Of a stretch of DNA of 64,000 bases, positions 24,069 through 35,340 are shown in pieces. Source of the stretch: Parasponia andersonii (Eukaryota; Streptophyta; Magnoliopsida; Rosales; Cannabaceae). Each line of letters starts with the position of its first letter. The first letter of the stretch is position 1. The DNA lies in NCBI GenBank assembly GCA_002914805.1, contig JXTB01000069.1:177355-241354 (forward strand). Direction: 5' to 3'. A program made the translations under genes and the position numbers. The notes beneath the pieces are model-generated. The model was not told the DNA's origin. It made no database searches and saw only the letters and a list, made by a program, of their open reading frames with translations.

Positions 24069-27000
24069 ATGACGCTGGGTCTGATCAATGCGAACCCCGT
24101 GGTTCACGCTAAGAAGGAAAGAATAGCTCGGACCGAAGATCCTCATGCTGACGATGCCGTTGATCCCCTCGAAGTCTATGATATCCTTCCTAGTCTTTTT
24201 TAAATTTGGGTTTTTCTTTACTTAAATGTTCTCTAAATTTCTGAGCTTTGAGCTTATAGTTATAACTCAAATTAATCATTTTTCTTTTGTTTTTTTTTTT
24301 TTTTTTTAACTTTATTGAGTTAAAAATAGTGTGTTCTTTGACTGAGATTGAAACATTATGTGAGGGACATTAGAGATCCGGAGCATCCATATTCGTTAGA
24401 GCAGCTAAGTGTTCTTTCGGAGGAATCGATCACCGTTGATGATAAACTTGGGCGTATTCTGTGAGTTTTACTTGGTTTCATATCATTTAAACTTTAGTTT
24501 ATCATTCTAGCTATTTGTGTCTCTCTTTTTTTTTTTTCAAAATATATATTTAAATAAGTTTGGTCCAATTTATATTTAGGCAAAATTTGTATATGTATTC
24601 TCCAATGTTAAATTTATTTAGTCTTCATTTCCAAAATGTAAAAAATATAAATAAATTTCAGGATAACTTTCACGCCAACCATTCAGCATTGCAGTATGGC
24701 AACAGTGATTGGTCTGTGTCTTCGAGTTAAACTAAAGCATTATTTTCCTCCCCATTATAAGGTCTGTTTTACTACTTTTAGTTTGCTAACTATTTACCCT
24801 TTGACTCTGTTTTGCTTTGATATTTATTATTGACCAATTGATTTCAGTTTCCTCATATTCAAGTAATGGCCTCTCTTTAATATTCAGTTTGTTTAGTTTC
24901 AGACTGTTGAACTTCTTAACCATCTTAGAGAAAGAAAAGAACTAACAAAGAACAGTAATCTGAAGTGTATTCTATTTCTTGAATTGAAATGATAGAGAAC
25001 AGAGCTTATATAGCTCAAGTTTAGAGAGTTTGGTTACAACAGATTAACAAATTTGTACCTAACTAATAACATGGAGACTAGAGCTTAACTAACTCTTAAT
25101 CTCAGTCTGAACAGCTCCCCTCAAACTCAGAGTGGATAAGTCTTCTACTCTGAGTTTGTCTCTAAGATCTTTAAACCTGGTGCTAGAAATAGTTTTAGTA
25201 AACCCATCAGCTACTTGATCTGATGAAGGAACATGCTTAACTTCCAGTCGATTTTGAAGTACCTTCTCACGAACAAAACGTAGATCAAGTTCAATATGTT
25301 TAGTCCTAGCATGAAGAATCGGATTAGCTGCTAACATTGCTGCACTGAGATTATCACACCAAACTGTTGGTGGCTTGGGCTGTGTGACATGTAATTCAAA
25401 CAGTAAAGACTGAATCCATGTTACTTCTGCAACAACATTGGCCAAGCTCCTATATTCAGGATCTGAAGAAGATGCTGAGACCTGAAGTTGATCTTCGATC
25501 ATCAGGATCTGAAGCCCAATCTGCATCACAAAAGGCTGTGATGTCAAGTGAAGTTGGCCTTTGTAAATGAATCCCATATTCAAGAGTGCCACTAAGATAT
25601 CTGAGTATCCGTTTAACAGCATTCCAGTGTGACTGTAGAGGGTTCTGCATAAATTGACAGACTTTGTTCACAGTAAATGCAATTTCAGGTCTTGTAACTG
25701 TAACATATTGAAGAGCTCCTACAACTGACCTTTACAATTGAAGATTCTCAATTGGATCACTTCCATAAGCTGACAGCCGTAAACCACTAGTCATAGGAGT
25801 AGAAGTTGGCTTAGCAAATTTCATTTTAATCTTGCAAAGTAAGTCTTTAACATACCTAGTCTGAGACAAGTGCAGTCCATTGGCAGTGTAATTAACTTGA
25901 ACTCCAAGAAAATAGTTGAGTTCCCCCAAGTCTTTTAAGGCAAAAGTACTATTAAGATCAGTGACAAGCTTAGTGATAAGAGTAGGACTAGAACCAGTGA
26001 CCAAAATATCATCAACATAAACCAATACTAAGGTAGTGTGCTGATCAGTAGTTCTTATGAATAGAGACTGATCTGATCTTGCAGAAGTAAAAGCAAAATG
26101 AATAAGAGAATTATGAAGTTTCTCAAACCAAGCTCTAGGAACTTGTTTGAGACCATAAAGAGCCTTGTGCAACTTACAAACCAGCTGAGGAGAATTAGGT
26201 TGTTCAAAACCAGGAGGTTGTTCCATGAATACTTCTTCTTGTAAAGTACCATTAAGGAAAGCATTATTCACATCCAATTGTTGAATTGTCCAACCTTTGC
26301 TAAGAGCAATTGTTAGAACAACTCGGATTGTAACAGGTTTCACAACGGGACTAAATGTTTCTGTGAAGTAAAATTGATGAAAGCCCTTAGCAACCAACCT
26401 GGCTTTGTATCTATTAAATGTACCATCTGGATTTTCTTTAATCTTAAACACCCATTTACACCATATTGCTTTTCTCCCTGCTGGTAGATCAACAAGACTC
26501 CATATTTGATTTCTCTCTAAGCTAGCAATTCATCTGCCATAGCTGACTTCCATTGATCATGTTGTAAAGCATCAACAACGGAAGTAGGTTCAGTAAGAGT
26601 GAGAAAAACTTTAGGATTGGTAATGCCAGATTTTAATCTAGTGCGCATGGGATGTGTATTGATGGGAACAACATCAGGTGCTATAGAAGTAGGATCATCA
26701 GGAGCTGCAGAATTAGAAGATGAACCAGGATCAGGTGCTGTAGGTGTAGCAGGAGGTGCTGCAGTAGCTGAGATGGGTTTAGGGTTTAGAACAAGAACCT
26801 GCACATCAGAAATAGCACTACTAGGAACAGAGTTAGTATCAAATGTAGGTGATATAGGTTGTGTTGAGCAAACATCTTGGACACCAGGAGCAGATGAATT
26901 GAAAGAGTTAGAAGTGGAAGTAGTAGGAATAAGAGAAGAAGGAAGGTGAAATTCAGAATAAGTGGCAGTAGTGACAGTAGTCTGAGAAGATTGAAGAGAG

Positions 27001-30000
27001 AAAGGGAATTTGTGCTCATCAAAAATGACATCTCGTGAGATATAAATGCAACCTGTAGGATCTAGACATTTGTGTGGATCTGAAAGGTACATTGTGTGGA
27101 TCTGAAACTTTATGGTGAGATATAAATGCGACCTTTATGGTTTAAACTATAGCCAAGAAAATGTACGTTGTGTGGATCTGAAACTTATGAGTATTATAAG
27201 GTCTGAGATTGGGATAGCAGGCACAACCAAATACCTTAAGAACTGAATATTGAGGTTTAGTATGAAATAAAGTTGCTAAAGGTGTTTTATTATGGAGAAG
27301 TGGAGTTGGAACTCGATTGATTAAGTAGACAGCTATCTTGACATATTCATCCCAATATTTTAATGGTAAAGAGGCATGTGCTAACATTGTTAAGGCAATA
27401 TCAATGATGTGTTTGTGTTTCCTCTCTGCAGTCCCATTCTGTTCATGGGTGATAGGACAAGAATGTCGATGAATAATGCTATGAGTTTGAAGATTATCAG
27501 TAAAAGCCTGATATTCCCCTCCCCAATCAGATTGTAACATACAAATTTTGGTACCTAATTGCAATTCAACTTGGGATTTGAAATTAACAAAAGTTTGAAA
27601 AGCTTCAGATTTACTGCGAAGTAAATAGACCCAAGTAAATTTAGAAATGGCATCAATAAAATGAATATAATATTTGTAGCCACTTGAGGAAAGATAAGGA
27701 GAAGGACCCCATAAATCTGTATGAATGAGTTCTAGTGGTTTATTATATTTAGTTTGTGACTGAGGAAAGGGAAATTTATGTGTTTTTCCAAGACAACAAG
27801 CATGACAAAAAGAATGAGACATTTTATTAATATGAGAAAGATTACATGAGGTAAGTATAGAAGTTACAATTTTCTCTGATGGATGTCCTAATCTAAAATG
27901 CCAAAGGTCATACAAAGTTGGAGATGAGATACAAGATAAAGCTGACAGTGAGTTTGATTGAGACACTGGAGATGAATGTGTGACATTGGAGTGGACTGGA
28001 ACAGCAGCTGAAGCTTCTGGTATGGAGGGGATGAAAGAAAGTTGAGACTGATCAAAAGTATACAGACCATTTTGAAGTGTCCCCGTCAATAAAATCTGAC
28101 GAGTCTTCTTGTCCTTAACAAAACAAGAATAAGAGTGAAATTCAAAGTAAACATTATTGTCTTGAGCAATTTAGAGACAATCAAAAGATTTTTAGTGATA
28201 TGAGGAACGTGAAGTAAGTTATTAAGAGTGAGAACTTTAGAAGAAAACTGAGAAAGAAAAGAGGTGTGTCCAATATGTTTAATCAACAAACCTGTACCAT
28301 CTCCCACATGAATTCTATCTGGACCTGTGTATTCAGAACTGGTCATGAGATTGTTTTGATCAGGGGTGACATGATTGGTGGCACCTGAGTCAGGATACCA
28401 ATTCGTATCCTAAGTGGTGGCTGGTGTTGTGAGCATAGCATGCATCTGAGGCTTCTGAGGCTGCTGAACTCCCTGAAAAGATTTATCAAACATAGAGAAA
28501 CAATTGAGAACCATATGACCAAACTTGCCACATAGTTGGCATTGTGGTTTGTTGTTATTGTGACCCCAGTTTGATCTGCCACCGCGAGTCTGAAAACCTC
28601 CTCTGTTATGTGGAAAAGACTGTCGACCAGAGCCACTTGAATCACCATGATAATTGAAATTGCAACTAGGAACGCCTGAGAAGGATCCTCGGTGCTGAAA
28701 GTGACCACCTCCATGATTATGCAAACCAGGAAGATATGGGAGTTGATTAGTTGGAAAACTCCCTTTGGGAATCTGAGACTGAGTAGTTAGATTAGCCATA
28801 TTTGGACTAGAATCAAGCTCTTTCATATTTTTCTCAATACGAGACTCTTGAGACATGAGTAAGGATTCAATTTCAACTACAGTATATGAATCTTTACGCG
28901 AAGACACAGAAACAATTAAAGTATCATATTCACCAGGTAGACCTTCAAAAATTTTTGCATTAATATGATCTTCAGAGGAAAGAAAATGACCAACAGATGC
29001 CAAAGAATCTACAGCATTCTTAATCTTGAGTAAATACTCATTGATAGAAAGAGAACCCTTTTTAGTATTCTGTAACTGGGTTTTGAATTGATTGATTTTT
29101 GCTCGAATTTGAGCAGAGAAGTAAAGAACAAGATTGTTCCAGACCTGCCCTGAAGTTTCGCATCCAACCATTCGTGTTAGCACACTCTCAGTCATGGAGG
29201 AAAGAAGCCATGACATGAGCAACTGATCTTGTTGCTCCCATTCGAGGAATGTTGGATTGAACACTCCAGCAGCTTCATCTGTAGAGGAAAGAAATTTTGC
29301 TGGAGCTGAATCAAGTCGAAGAAATTGTTGAAGCCTGTTTCCACGAACAGCAGCCTGAACCTGTTGCTTCCAAAGCAGAAAGTTATTCTCATTGAGTTTT
29401 ACAGAGATGGTGTGGCTGAAAGTGACTGGGACAAATCGAGAGAAAGAAGATGATACTGTAGCTTCAGCTGTATTAGCCATTAATGGTGGAAAAAGCTCTG
29501 ATACCATGTTAAACTTCTTAACCATCTTAGAGAAAGAAAAGAACTAACAAAGAAAAGTAATCTGAAGTGTATTCTATTTCTTGAATTGAAATGATACAGA
29601 ACAGAGCTTATATAGCTCAAGTTTATAGAGTTTGGTTACAATAGAATTATATAACAGATTAACAAACTTGTACCTAACTAATAACGACTAGGGCTTAACT
29701 AACCCTTAATCTCAGTCTTAACACAGACTTATTGCATAATCGAACCCCATGAGGAGTAGGTCGAGTGACTTGAGTGGTTAGACAGTTAGACTCATGGTTT
29801 GCTCCTGTATATATGTGGTTCGATTCCTCAGGGGACCTACCTAGCAATATGCTAAAGTTTTCTACCACCCAGAGATTGTAGGGTTCAGTGGGAGGATATA
29901 GTTCAAGTCTTCATGGTGTTGAAATTAGCATATTATGAGGGTCAAGGGACCTTAAAGAACTATCTCTTAATAATATACATTAGTCTTGAAATGGGAAGTG

Positions 30001-30709
30001 ACTGTTGTGATTGTTGGAGGGCATATTGAATTTTATGATAGTTAAGTTTATAGTTTATTGGAGGCTTAGGAGGCTTATTGGCCTTAGTTGACACTAGATA
30101 TGCTGAAATCCCTTTATCTACTTTCTTACAATGCATTAGAACCACCCTTTAAATGCATGTATTTGTTGATATTTGATACATATCAAATCTTGCAAGTCTT
30201 CACAACATAATCACCTTGTTTGTGATCATGGGAGCTTTCTGATAGCCGCTTGAAGCACACATCTGTCAGGAAATCCCTTTCATTGATGATAAGTCTTTTA
30301 GAGCAAAAAGTTAAAGACTGTAATCGAAAATTTCATTATCACCGACTCCATTAATGTGGCTGTGTAACATCAACATCTTGTTCATCTTGATTGAAATTAT
30401 AATTGCCTAAAGCTATCTGCTCATCCATGCATTTTACAGGTTGACATCAAGGTGTCTCCAGGATCTCATGCAAATGAAGAATCAGGTAAAGTTGAGAGAA
30501 ATGTTTGTAAGTCATTTAGTAAAAAAATTGTTCTTTCATCAAAAGAAGCTTCTCTGATAGTTTTGGGACACCAATGCAGAAATCTTGACACATTGCTCTT
30601 TTTTGTAGTAAATAAGCAGTTAAACGACAAAGAAAGAGTTGCTGCAGCTCTGGAAAATCCCAATCTTAGCCAACTTGTCGATGAGTGCCTCTATTCCAAT
30701 GAACTCTGA
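24069..30709 (+). CDS. AE7-like MIP18-family protein (cytosolic Fe-S cluster assembly)
   Basis: Five exons, 24069-24180, 24355-24460, 24662-24761, 30440-30485 and 30609-30709, give 465 nt and 154 aa. The product begins [19 protein letters not shown] and contains the DUF59 core ([38 protein letters not shown] with the conserved Cys) and the C-terminal [19 protein letters not shown] block. Family knowledge: MIP18/CIAO2 and plant AE7 are targeting subunits of the CIA complex that hands Fe-S clusters to nuclear and cytosolic enzymes. From memory this sequence resembles the Arabidopsis AE7-like paralogue AEL1 more than AE7 itself. Intron 1 is U12-type (ATATCCTT donor, AC acceptor). Intron 3 is about 5.7 kb because a complete copia element sits in it in antisense orientation. 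All junctions keep the frame, so the gene should be functional if the large intron is spliced. Confidence 0.93.
24181..24354 (+). other. U12-type (AT-AC) intron 1 of the AE7-like gene
   Basis: The intron starts with ATATCCTTCC exactly after the exon-1 codon fragment and ends with AC at 24353-24354. A near-consensus U12 branch site, TTCTTTGAC, lies at 24334-24342, about 13 nt before the end. No GT-AG alternative joins the frame into the conserved [10 protein letters not shown] block, whereas this pair restores Tyr-Asp-Tyr-Val-Arg-Asp precisely. Confidence 0.88.
24905..25113 (-). repeat. 3' LTR of the copia element
   Basis: It begins TGTTGAAC and ends CTGAACA in plus-strand reading, 209 bp. 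Compared with the other LTR it lacks about 13-14 bp around GAATTATATAACAG and has a 6-bp insertion. Confidence 0.92.
25114..29480 (-). pseudogene. Copia gag-pol polyprotein, interrupted
   Basis: Translation would start at 29480 (MANTAEAT). The GAG domain runs to about 28412 with a CCHC zinc knuckle ([14 protein letters not shown]), where an in-frame TAG interrupts it just before the protease region. Protease ([11 protein letters not shown] on the far side of the stop) covers about 28090-28410, with a frameshift near 28150. Integrase is at about 27140-28089, with an N-terminal zinc motif (FRLGHPS...CHACCLGK) and D/D/E core residues ([23 protein letters not shown]). A scrambled short duplication near 27070-27180 breaks the frame. 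Reverse transcriptase at 25732-26451 keeps YVDD. RNase H (about 25110-25710) retains the typical [15 protein letters not shown] and [10 protein letters not shown] blocks. Several breaks make this copy non-autonomous. Confidence 0.9.
29507..29723 (-). repeat. 5' LTR of the copia element
   Basis: 217 bp, beginning TGTTAAAC and ending CTTAACA in plus-strand reading. It is adjacent to the primer-binding site at 29495-29506 and followed by the target duplication CAGAC. Confidence 0.92.
29748..29930 (+). mobile_element. Probable tRNA-derived SINE in AE7-like intron 3
   Basis: An A-box-like stretch (GTGACTTGAGTGGTTAGAC, about 29766-29784) is followed about 50 bp later by a clear B box (GGTTCGATTCC, 29818-29828). 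The downstream body is non-coding. Flanking target duplications were not found, so the outer borders are approximate. It lies just downstream of the copia element in the same intron. Confidence 0.5.
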
Positions 30710-31268
30710 TCAAGTAACCTGTTACAGTGTTTCCTCTGTACATGAGAACATTAGTAGCCATCAATAAGAAACCACCTTTGATTTAGTGTAACTTGGCTTT
30801 TTGTTCCTAGATATACCCTTGCTTTTTGTGACTGCGCACACACTAAATGTTGCTCCACCTCAGTATATACATAAATTGTCAGCTGTATAACTGTATTCCC
30901 TTATCATTGGCTATGAAGTCCATCAGATTTAAGCCATTTTTGTTCACGGCTTAATTATATGAATTCCATCCACTAGAGGTTTCCTCCATCTCCGATGTTT
31001 TTTGTCAGCTATCATGGCACATTTCGAAATCTGCTATGCACTTGTGATATTAGATTTGTTTCACCTGTAAGAATGCATCTCCACCTTCTTTTTTTTTTTT
31101 TTCCAAAGAACACAAATAAACCCAGTTGAATACTTAAAAGTCAAGCGTGTTGTCTTAAGTCATCGAGTTTGGTCCCATTCCACAATATGGTTGATCGATG
31201 GAACATTTGATTGAGTACTCCACGTGTCTCATGCTATGATTTTTGAAAGAACAATATTATAAGGTACT

Positions 31269-31458
31269 AGAAGTATCCAGCACCACAATGACGCATCAGT
31301 TTGTCACTTAGTGGTTCTAATTAATAAATTAGGTATTACATAGGCATTATTTGAAATCTAATTAGAAATATCCAGCACCACAATGACGCATCAGTTTGTC
31401 ACTTAGTGGTTCTAATTAATAAATTAGGTATTATATAGGCATTATTTGAAATCTAATT
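31269..31458. repeat. Tandem duplication, 95-bp unit
   Basis: Copies at 31269-31363 and 31364-31458 are almost identical (ATCCAGCACCACAATGACGC in both, then the same TAATTAATAAATTAGGTATTA stretch). They differ at only a few positions, so the duplication is recent. Confidence 0.9.
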
Positions 31459-31577
31459 ATAATTAGTGAGTCTTATATAGCATTACTCTTTTGTGAAATT
31501 GTTGAATTAGCAACATTGTCAATAAAAAAATATAACCATAACTTTTCTCGTGGCACTGTGTAATAAATTTGAATCGA

Positions 31578-31661
31578 TTATGCTTGAGTCGGCAGTGGAA
31601 GTGCTCTTAATATTGTTTATTATGCTTGAGTCAGCAGTGGAAGTGCTCTTAATATTGTTTA
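31578..31661. repeat. Tandem duplication, 42-bp unit
   Basis: Copies at 31578-31619 and 31620-31661 share GCAGTGGAAGTGCTCTTAAT and differ by about one base. The unit is 14 codons long, so a short open frame across it (31550-31768) shows a repeated peptide. I do not consider that frame a gene. Confidence 0.85.
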
Positions 31662-32081
31662 TCAAAGATTTCGGTTGCCAATGCCTCCATACTTGTTTAC
31701 CTTCAACGATGTTATGGGCACCTAGTTGTGATTACATCCATGGGAGATACTCTCGAACTCTCGAATAAAAAGAATACACCATTTTCTTGGATGATAACAG
31801 AGGATGCATTACAGTAAAGTATAAACTATAAAAGATTTAGTCATGTCCCTTGGCTAGAATTCCAATACATACATAGGAGTAAGAATAGTAGACGATTTTC
31901 TTTACCTCTATAAGTATAATAGGCTCAACAAAAGAACTTGAAAATGAATACATCCGGTTCCCATCACCAAATTTAAAGCTAAAAATGATTATAAAATGGC
32001 TCCGCCGGTTCTATATTATACAGTTTTATGCAGTTCTTCAGAAGAAACATTAAGCAAGAAGAGTAACTCTCTGAGTGTCAG

Positions 32082-33957
32082 CTAGCAGGTGGAAGAAGCC
32101 AAGGGAATTGGCTCTGGAGCGATCTCTGGCCCAAAGTATCCGTTTGTCTTGAGGGATGGCTTGTCATCAGAACCCCAGAACTTGGCAGTTTTGACATCGT
32201 CCAGGGCCATCATCCTTGAGAACTCCTCATGGTCGTACTTTAAACTAGCTGTGGCCTTTCCACCGAACTCATTAGGAAGGTTATCAATATCGAAGAACGT
32301 CTTCATAAGCTCTACACTGTCTTTGTTTTTGGGATAAACGAATTTCACTTTCTGAGCTGTCTTTGGATCAAGGAAGTATCTCACGGCCTATAGAGATTAA
32401 AAGCAGAAAAAAGTTGATTAAAAGAAGAGTCACAACTCCTTAAATATCTGAAGAATATTAGGCCTGCTTTGCACAGATATGTCTGTGGAATCAAAGCCGC
32501 ATTGGTTCTAATGTAGGGCTACCGTTGTGGACGGCCTTGATGCCACAGACTTTGTAGGCTTGTAGCTAGCAAAATCCAAATAATATTTCATTTTTCATCT
32601 TTGTAGTAAGGGGAAAAAAAAATGTAGGTAGTTTTAACAGATCGAACCTTATAGAATGCCTGAAAAATCCTTGGTGGGTTGTAAAGAAACACGACGGCGA
32701 GCCTCTCAGGGTAGTGGTTTTGAAGAATGTTAATGATATCACGAGCTGTCTTAACAGAGATGTTTGTGTTCAATGTAAATCCAGTAAAGTCAACCAACCA
32801 TGACATTTGCTCTTGACCCTCGGGAAGGTTGAGGACGCCATTTTCTATGAGATATACTAGGTGGCGGATATTGCCTTCTGGTGAATTTGTGTTCTGAAAA
32901 AATTGGGAACAAAACAATGAATAGAGTTAATTTTTCTCTCTTCATTTTTTAACTTCCGAAAGAGGGGTCGAAAATACTAGTACAAACCTGCATTCCTGGC
33001 CTCATAATAAGCACAGGTCTACCAAGTCGATCGTGAAAATTTGCCTTGGAGACTTTGCCCGTTTCGCCTTCATGAGCTACTTCACTCTGAACAAGGAGAT
33101 GTTACAATGGTAAGCAGAGACTTGAGCAGTAACTATAACCAAAACACTGTTCAAGTAAATATTATGGTCATGAACAAATACTACATGTAAGTTTCACAAT
33201 AAATGCTAATAATCTCAACGCAAATAAATACAAGATTGATAAAAACTAAACTAGTAAGTCTAGTATTGAAGAACAGGAATCTGTCAATAGCTGCGAAACT
33301 GCTCGTTTAAACACGATTAACTAAGTTCTAGACAAAAATGATAAGAATTGAAAGAACAAGTTGGTAAATTACTATATGTTTATAGCTTGAACTATGCATA
33401 GAAGTTTCTCATACCCAACGGGTTTCCTCAGGTTTATAAGTGGCCCTCCACTTGAGTGTCTCTTCCAACATTTTCTTTGACTTGTCAACATTCCAGTTCC
33501 GAGCCTCAAGATATCTCCTAAGGCATCCATCTGTACAATACTTTAAACTACGTCCAGTTAGCGTGCCAAGTGCGTCTCTTAGTTCCTTGACCTGAATGTG
33601 GAAATGCCACGATTTTAGTTCAAGGTTGTTCAAAGCCTTCTATTTTTTTCCTCATAAAATTCCTAGTCTGCAATTTTTGGTATTAAATAAGAAAAAAAAA
33701 AAAAGAAAAAAAGAAGAGGAAGAATTGCACGCTATAGATTGTAAGATTGAACCATAACACGCTATTTTTTTTTTTTTTTGGGGTTATTTTTGAGGCAACA
33801 GAATAAAAAAAAATTATTCTTCAAACTGTATGATGTGTTGAGTTATAATGTAGAGTTGAGACCAGACCACAAGAGCAACTGAGGAAGTTACCTTTTCCTC
33901 CTTTTCAGCGGACTCATCAACATGGTGATTCTGAGATTGTTTTCTTCTAAGAAACAT
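32082..33957 (-). CDS. SEC14-like / CRAL-TRIO phosphatidylinositol-transfer protein
   Basis: Five coding exons on the minus strand are 33892-33957, 33415-33591, 32988-33086, 32648-32893 and 32082-32387: 894 nt, 297 aa. The N-terminus is basic and short (MFLRRKQSQNHHVDESAEKEEK). A CRAL-TRIO N-terminal helical part follows (CTDGCLRRYLEARNWNVDKS, LEETLKWRATYKPEE). The lipid-binding domain has RLGRPVLIMRPGMQ, QMSWLVDFTGF, LQNHYPERL and FLYNPPRIFQAFYK, all classical SEC14 blocks. Family role: a lipid-binding/transfer protein that exchanges phosphatidylinositol and phosphatidylcholine between membranes. There is no GOLD or nodulin extension, so it belongs to the short, single-domain plant group. 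A 5' UTR intron is likely: acceptor at about 33981, donor near 35201 (CAG then GTAATG on the minus strand). Confidence 0.93.
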
Positions 33958-33980
33958 GTTGCCAAGCGGTGAAGTTTAAC

Positions 33981-35340
33981 CTACATAAACTAGCCTTCAA
34001 ATTTTACAAACAAACATATAAAAAATTAAAAATGATATTCTAATAGTCTTTTCTTTTCTTTTTTCCTTTGGCAAAAAAAAAACAGACCTGTAATCAATAC
34101 AGTATCCCAAACAGAAAATTTACAATGGCGTGTCCCATTGGGTAATGTGTATCACAAAACTAGTTCGTACAACACATGACTCTGTCTTGCCCCCTTTTTT
34201 AACATAATTCGAAAACGGTCCAAAAACAAAATAAAATAAAGGATCGAAAAAATTTATATTATTCAGTTGACAAAAAGCAAGGCTATAAAAGTTTGTGGCA
34301 GGGTTGGGTCCCAGCCCCCCTGCTGACCCGCCAAAGCCACGATTGTCTTCGAAACGAGAAAGCAATCTTCAAAACGTTATGCAAGCCTGAACGAGTATCC
34401 TTTGGTCAAATCTTAAACGTTTCATTTAGTAATCTGTATTAAACATTTGACATAGCCCCAGAAATTTGTTTTCTTTTTTCCAAGTCTATGTTGAGGACTG
34501 AAACGCGTCCTTCTTCGCCGTTTTGGTCAACTCTCCGTTAGAAGAATTATCAAAACCCCATAAGTTTCTTAAGGAGGTGATAAATAATATCAAAACTGAG
34601 GAAAATTTACAATTTTCTCAGATTGGCTACCAGGATCATCAAAAGGTCGATAATTTGAAGAACTCAATAATAATAACAATAATCATAAAAATCGTACTAC
34701 TATCACTAGACCTTTATTGTTTAGATTTTTTTTTTTTTTTAAAATGCATAATATTAGCTTTAAAGTAAAAACCGAAGACCATTTGGCATTTGGGATCCCC
34801 ATTGGAATCTCAGAAATCCAAATCATGATCAAGTAGTATTAACAAGTCCATCTTTACATAACTACTATAGCTGCTTTTCACAAGCTTCCGTAACACACCG
34901 TAACAAGATCCAACATTAAAAAAATAATAATAATAACGGTATAATAATAATAACAATAATTCAGATACATCTAAGTTCGTACTTAGACCTTCAAGACACA
35001 TAAAAATTACCAACTACCCTGACAGATAAAGAAAAAGAAAAGAAGGCTTGAGAATTTAAGAAACAACAAGAGTGAGGGATCTATTTAATTCTGAGATAAT
35101 GGGATATAAAAACATTACAAATACAATATATTATTATTCTGTAAATATATATAATATTTTTCTGGTTGTTTTGTGACGGAAGAGTTGATCATTAGCATTA
35201 CCTGGTGTAGGCAACAGAACCAGAGAATATGCAGAGAAAGTTATTGAGCCAAATCTGAAGTCTCTGAGCCGCAATGGAATTTGGGGGAGTAGAGAGGGGG
35301 AGATAGAAACGGGGGCTAGTTATAAATGGTTGGTCCTTTC
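33981..35340 (-). other. Probable 5' UTR intron and leader/promoter of the SEC14-like gene
   Basis: On the minus strand, AG at 33981-33982 just upstream of the leader (GTTAAACTTCACCGC) and a GT donor near 35200 suggest a leader intron of about 1.2 kb. The first untranslated exon would be about 35202-35310. AT-rich, TATA-like sequence is present near 35320-35328. No coding frame is supported inside. Confidence 0.5.

Larger units (their letters stand above)
24900..29728 (-). mobile_element. Ty1/copia LTR retrotransposon in AE7-like intron 3 (full length, decayed)
   Basis: The element spans 24905-29723 and is flanked by the 5-bp target duplication CAGAC (24900-24904 and 29724-29728). Its LTRs are 24905-25113 (3' LTR) and 29507-29723 (5' LTR), each starting TGTT and ending ACA. 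Read on the minus strand, the primer-binding site TGGTATCAGAGC (29495-29506), complementary to initiator tRNA-Met, abuts the 5' LTR. A purine tract ending GAGGGGAGC abuts the 3' LTR. Domain order GAG-PR-INT-RT-RNaseH is diagnostic of Ty1/copia, and the short LTRs would fit a lineage such as Ale/Retrofit, though I did not test that. It lies antisense to the host gene. By eye the LTRs differ by about eight substitutions plus two indels, so the insertion is fairly young. Confidence 0.95.
30710..32081. other. Convergent intergenic region AE7-like / SEC14-like
   Basis: It holds the 3' UTRs of both genes. Two tandem duplications (95 bp and 42 bp units, listed separately) are the only structure seen. 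No gene is recognised. Confidence 0.6.

Noticed and set aside
26599-26949. 116-codon plus-strand frame
   Set aside because: It is the antisense shadow of the copia polyprotein linker between integrase and RT.
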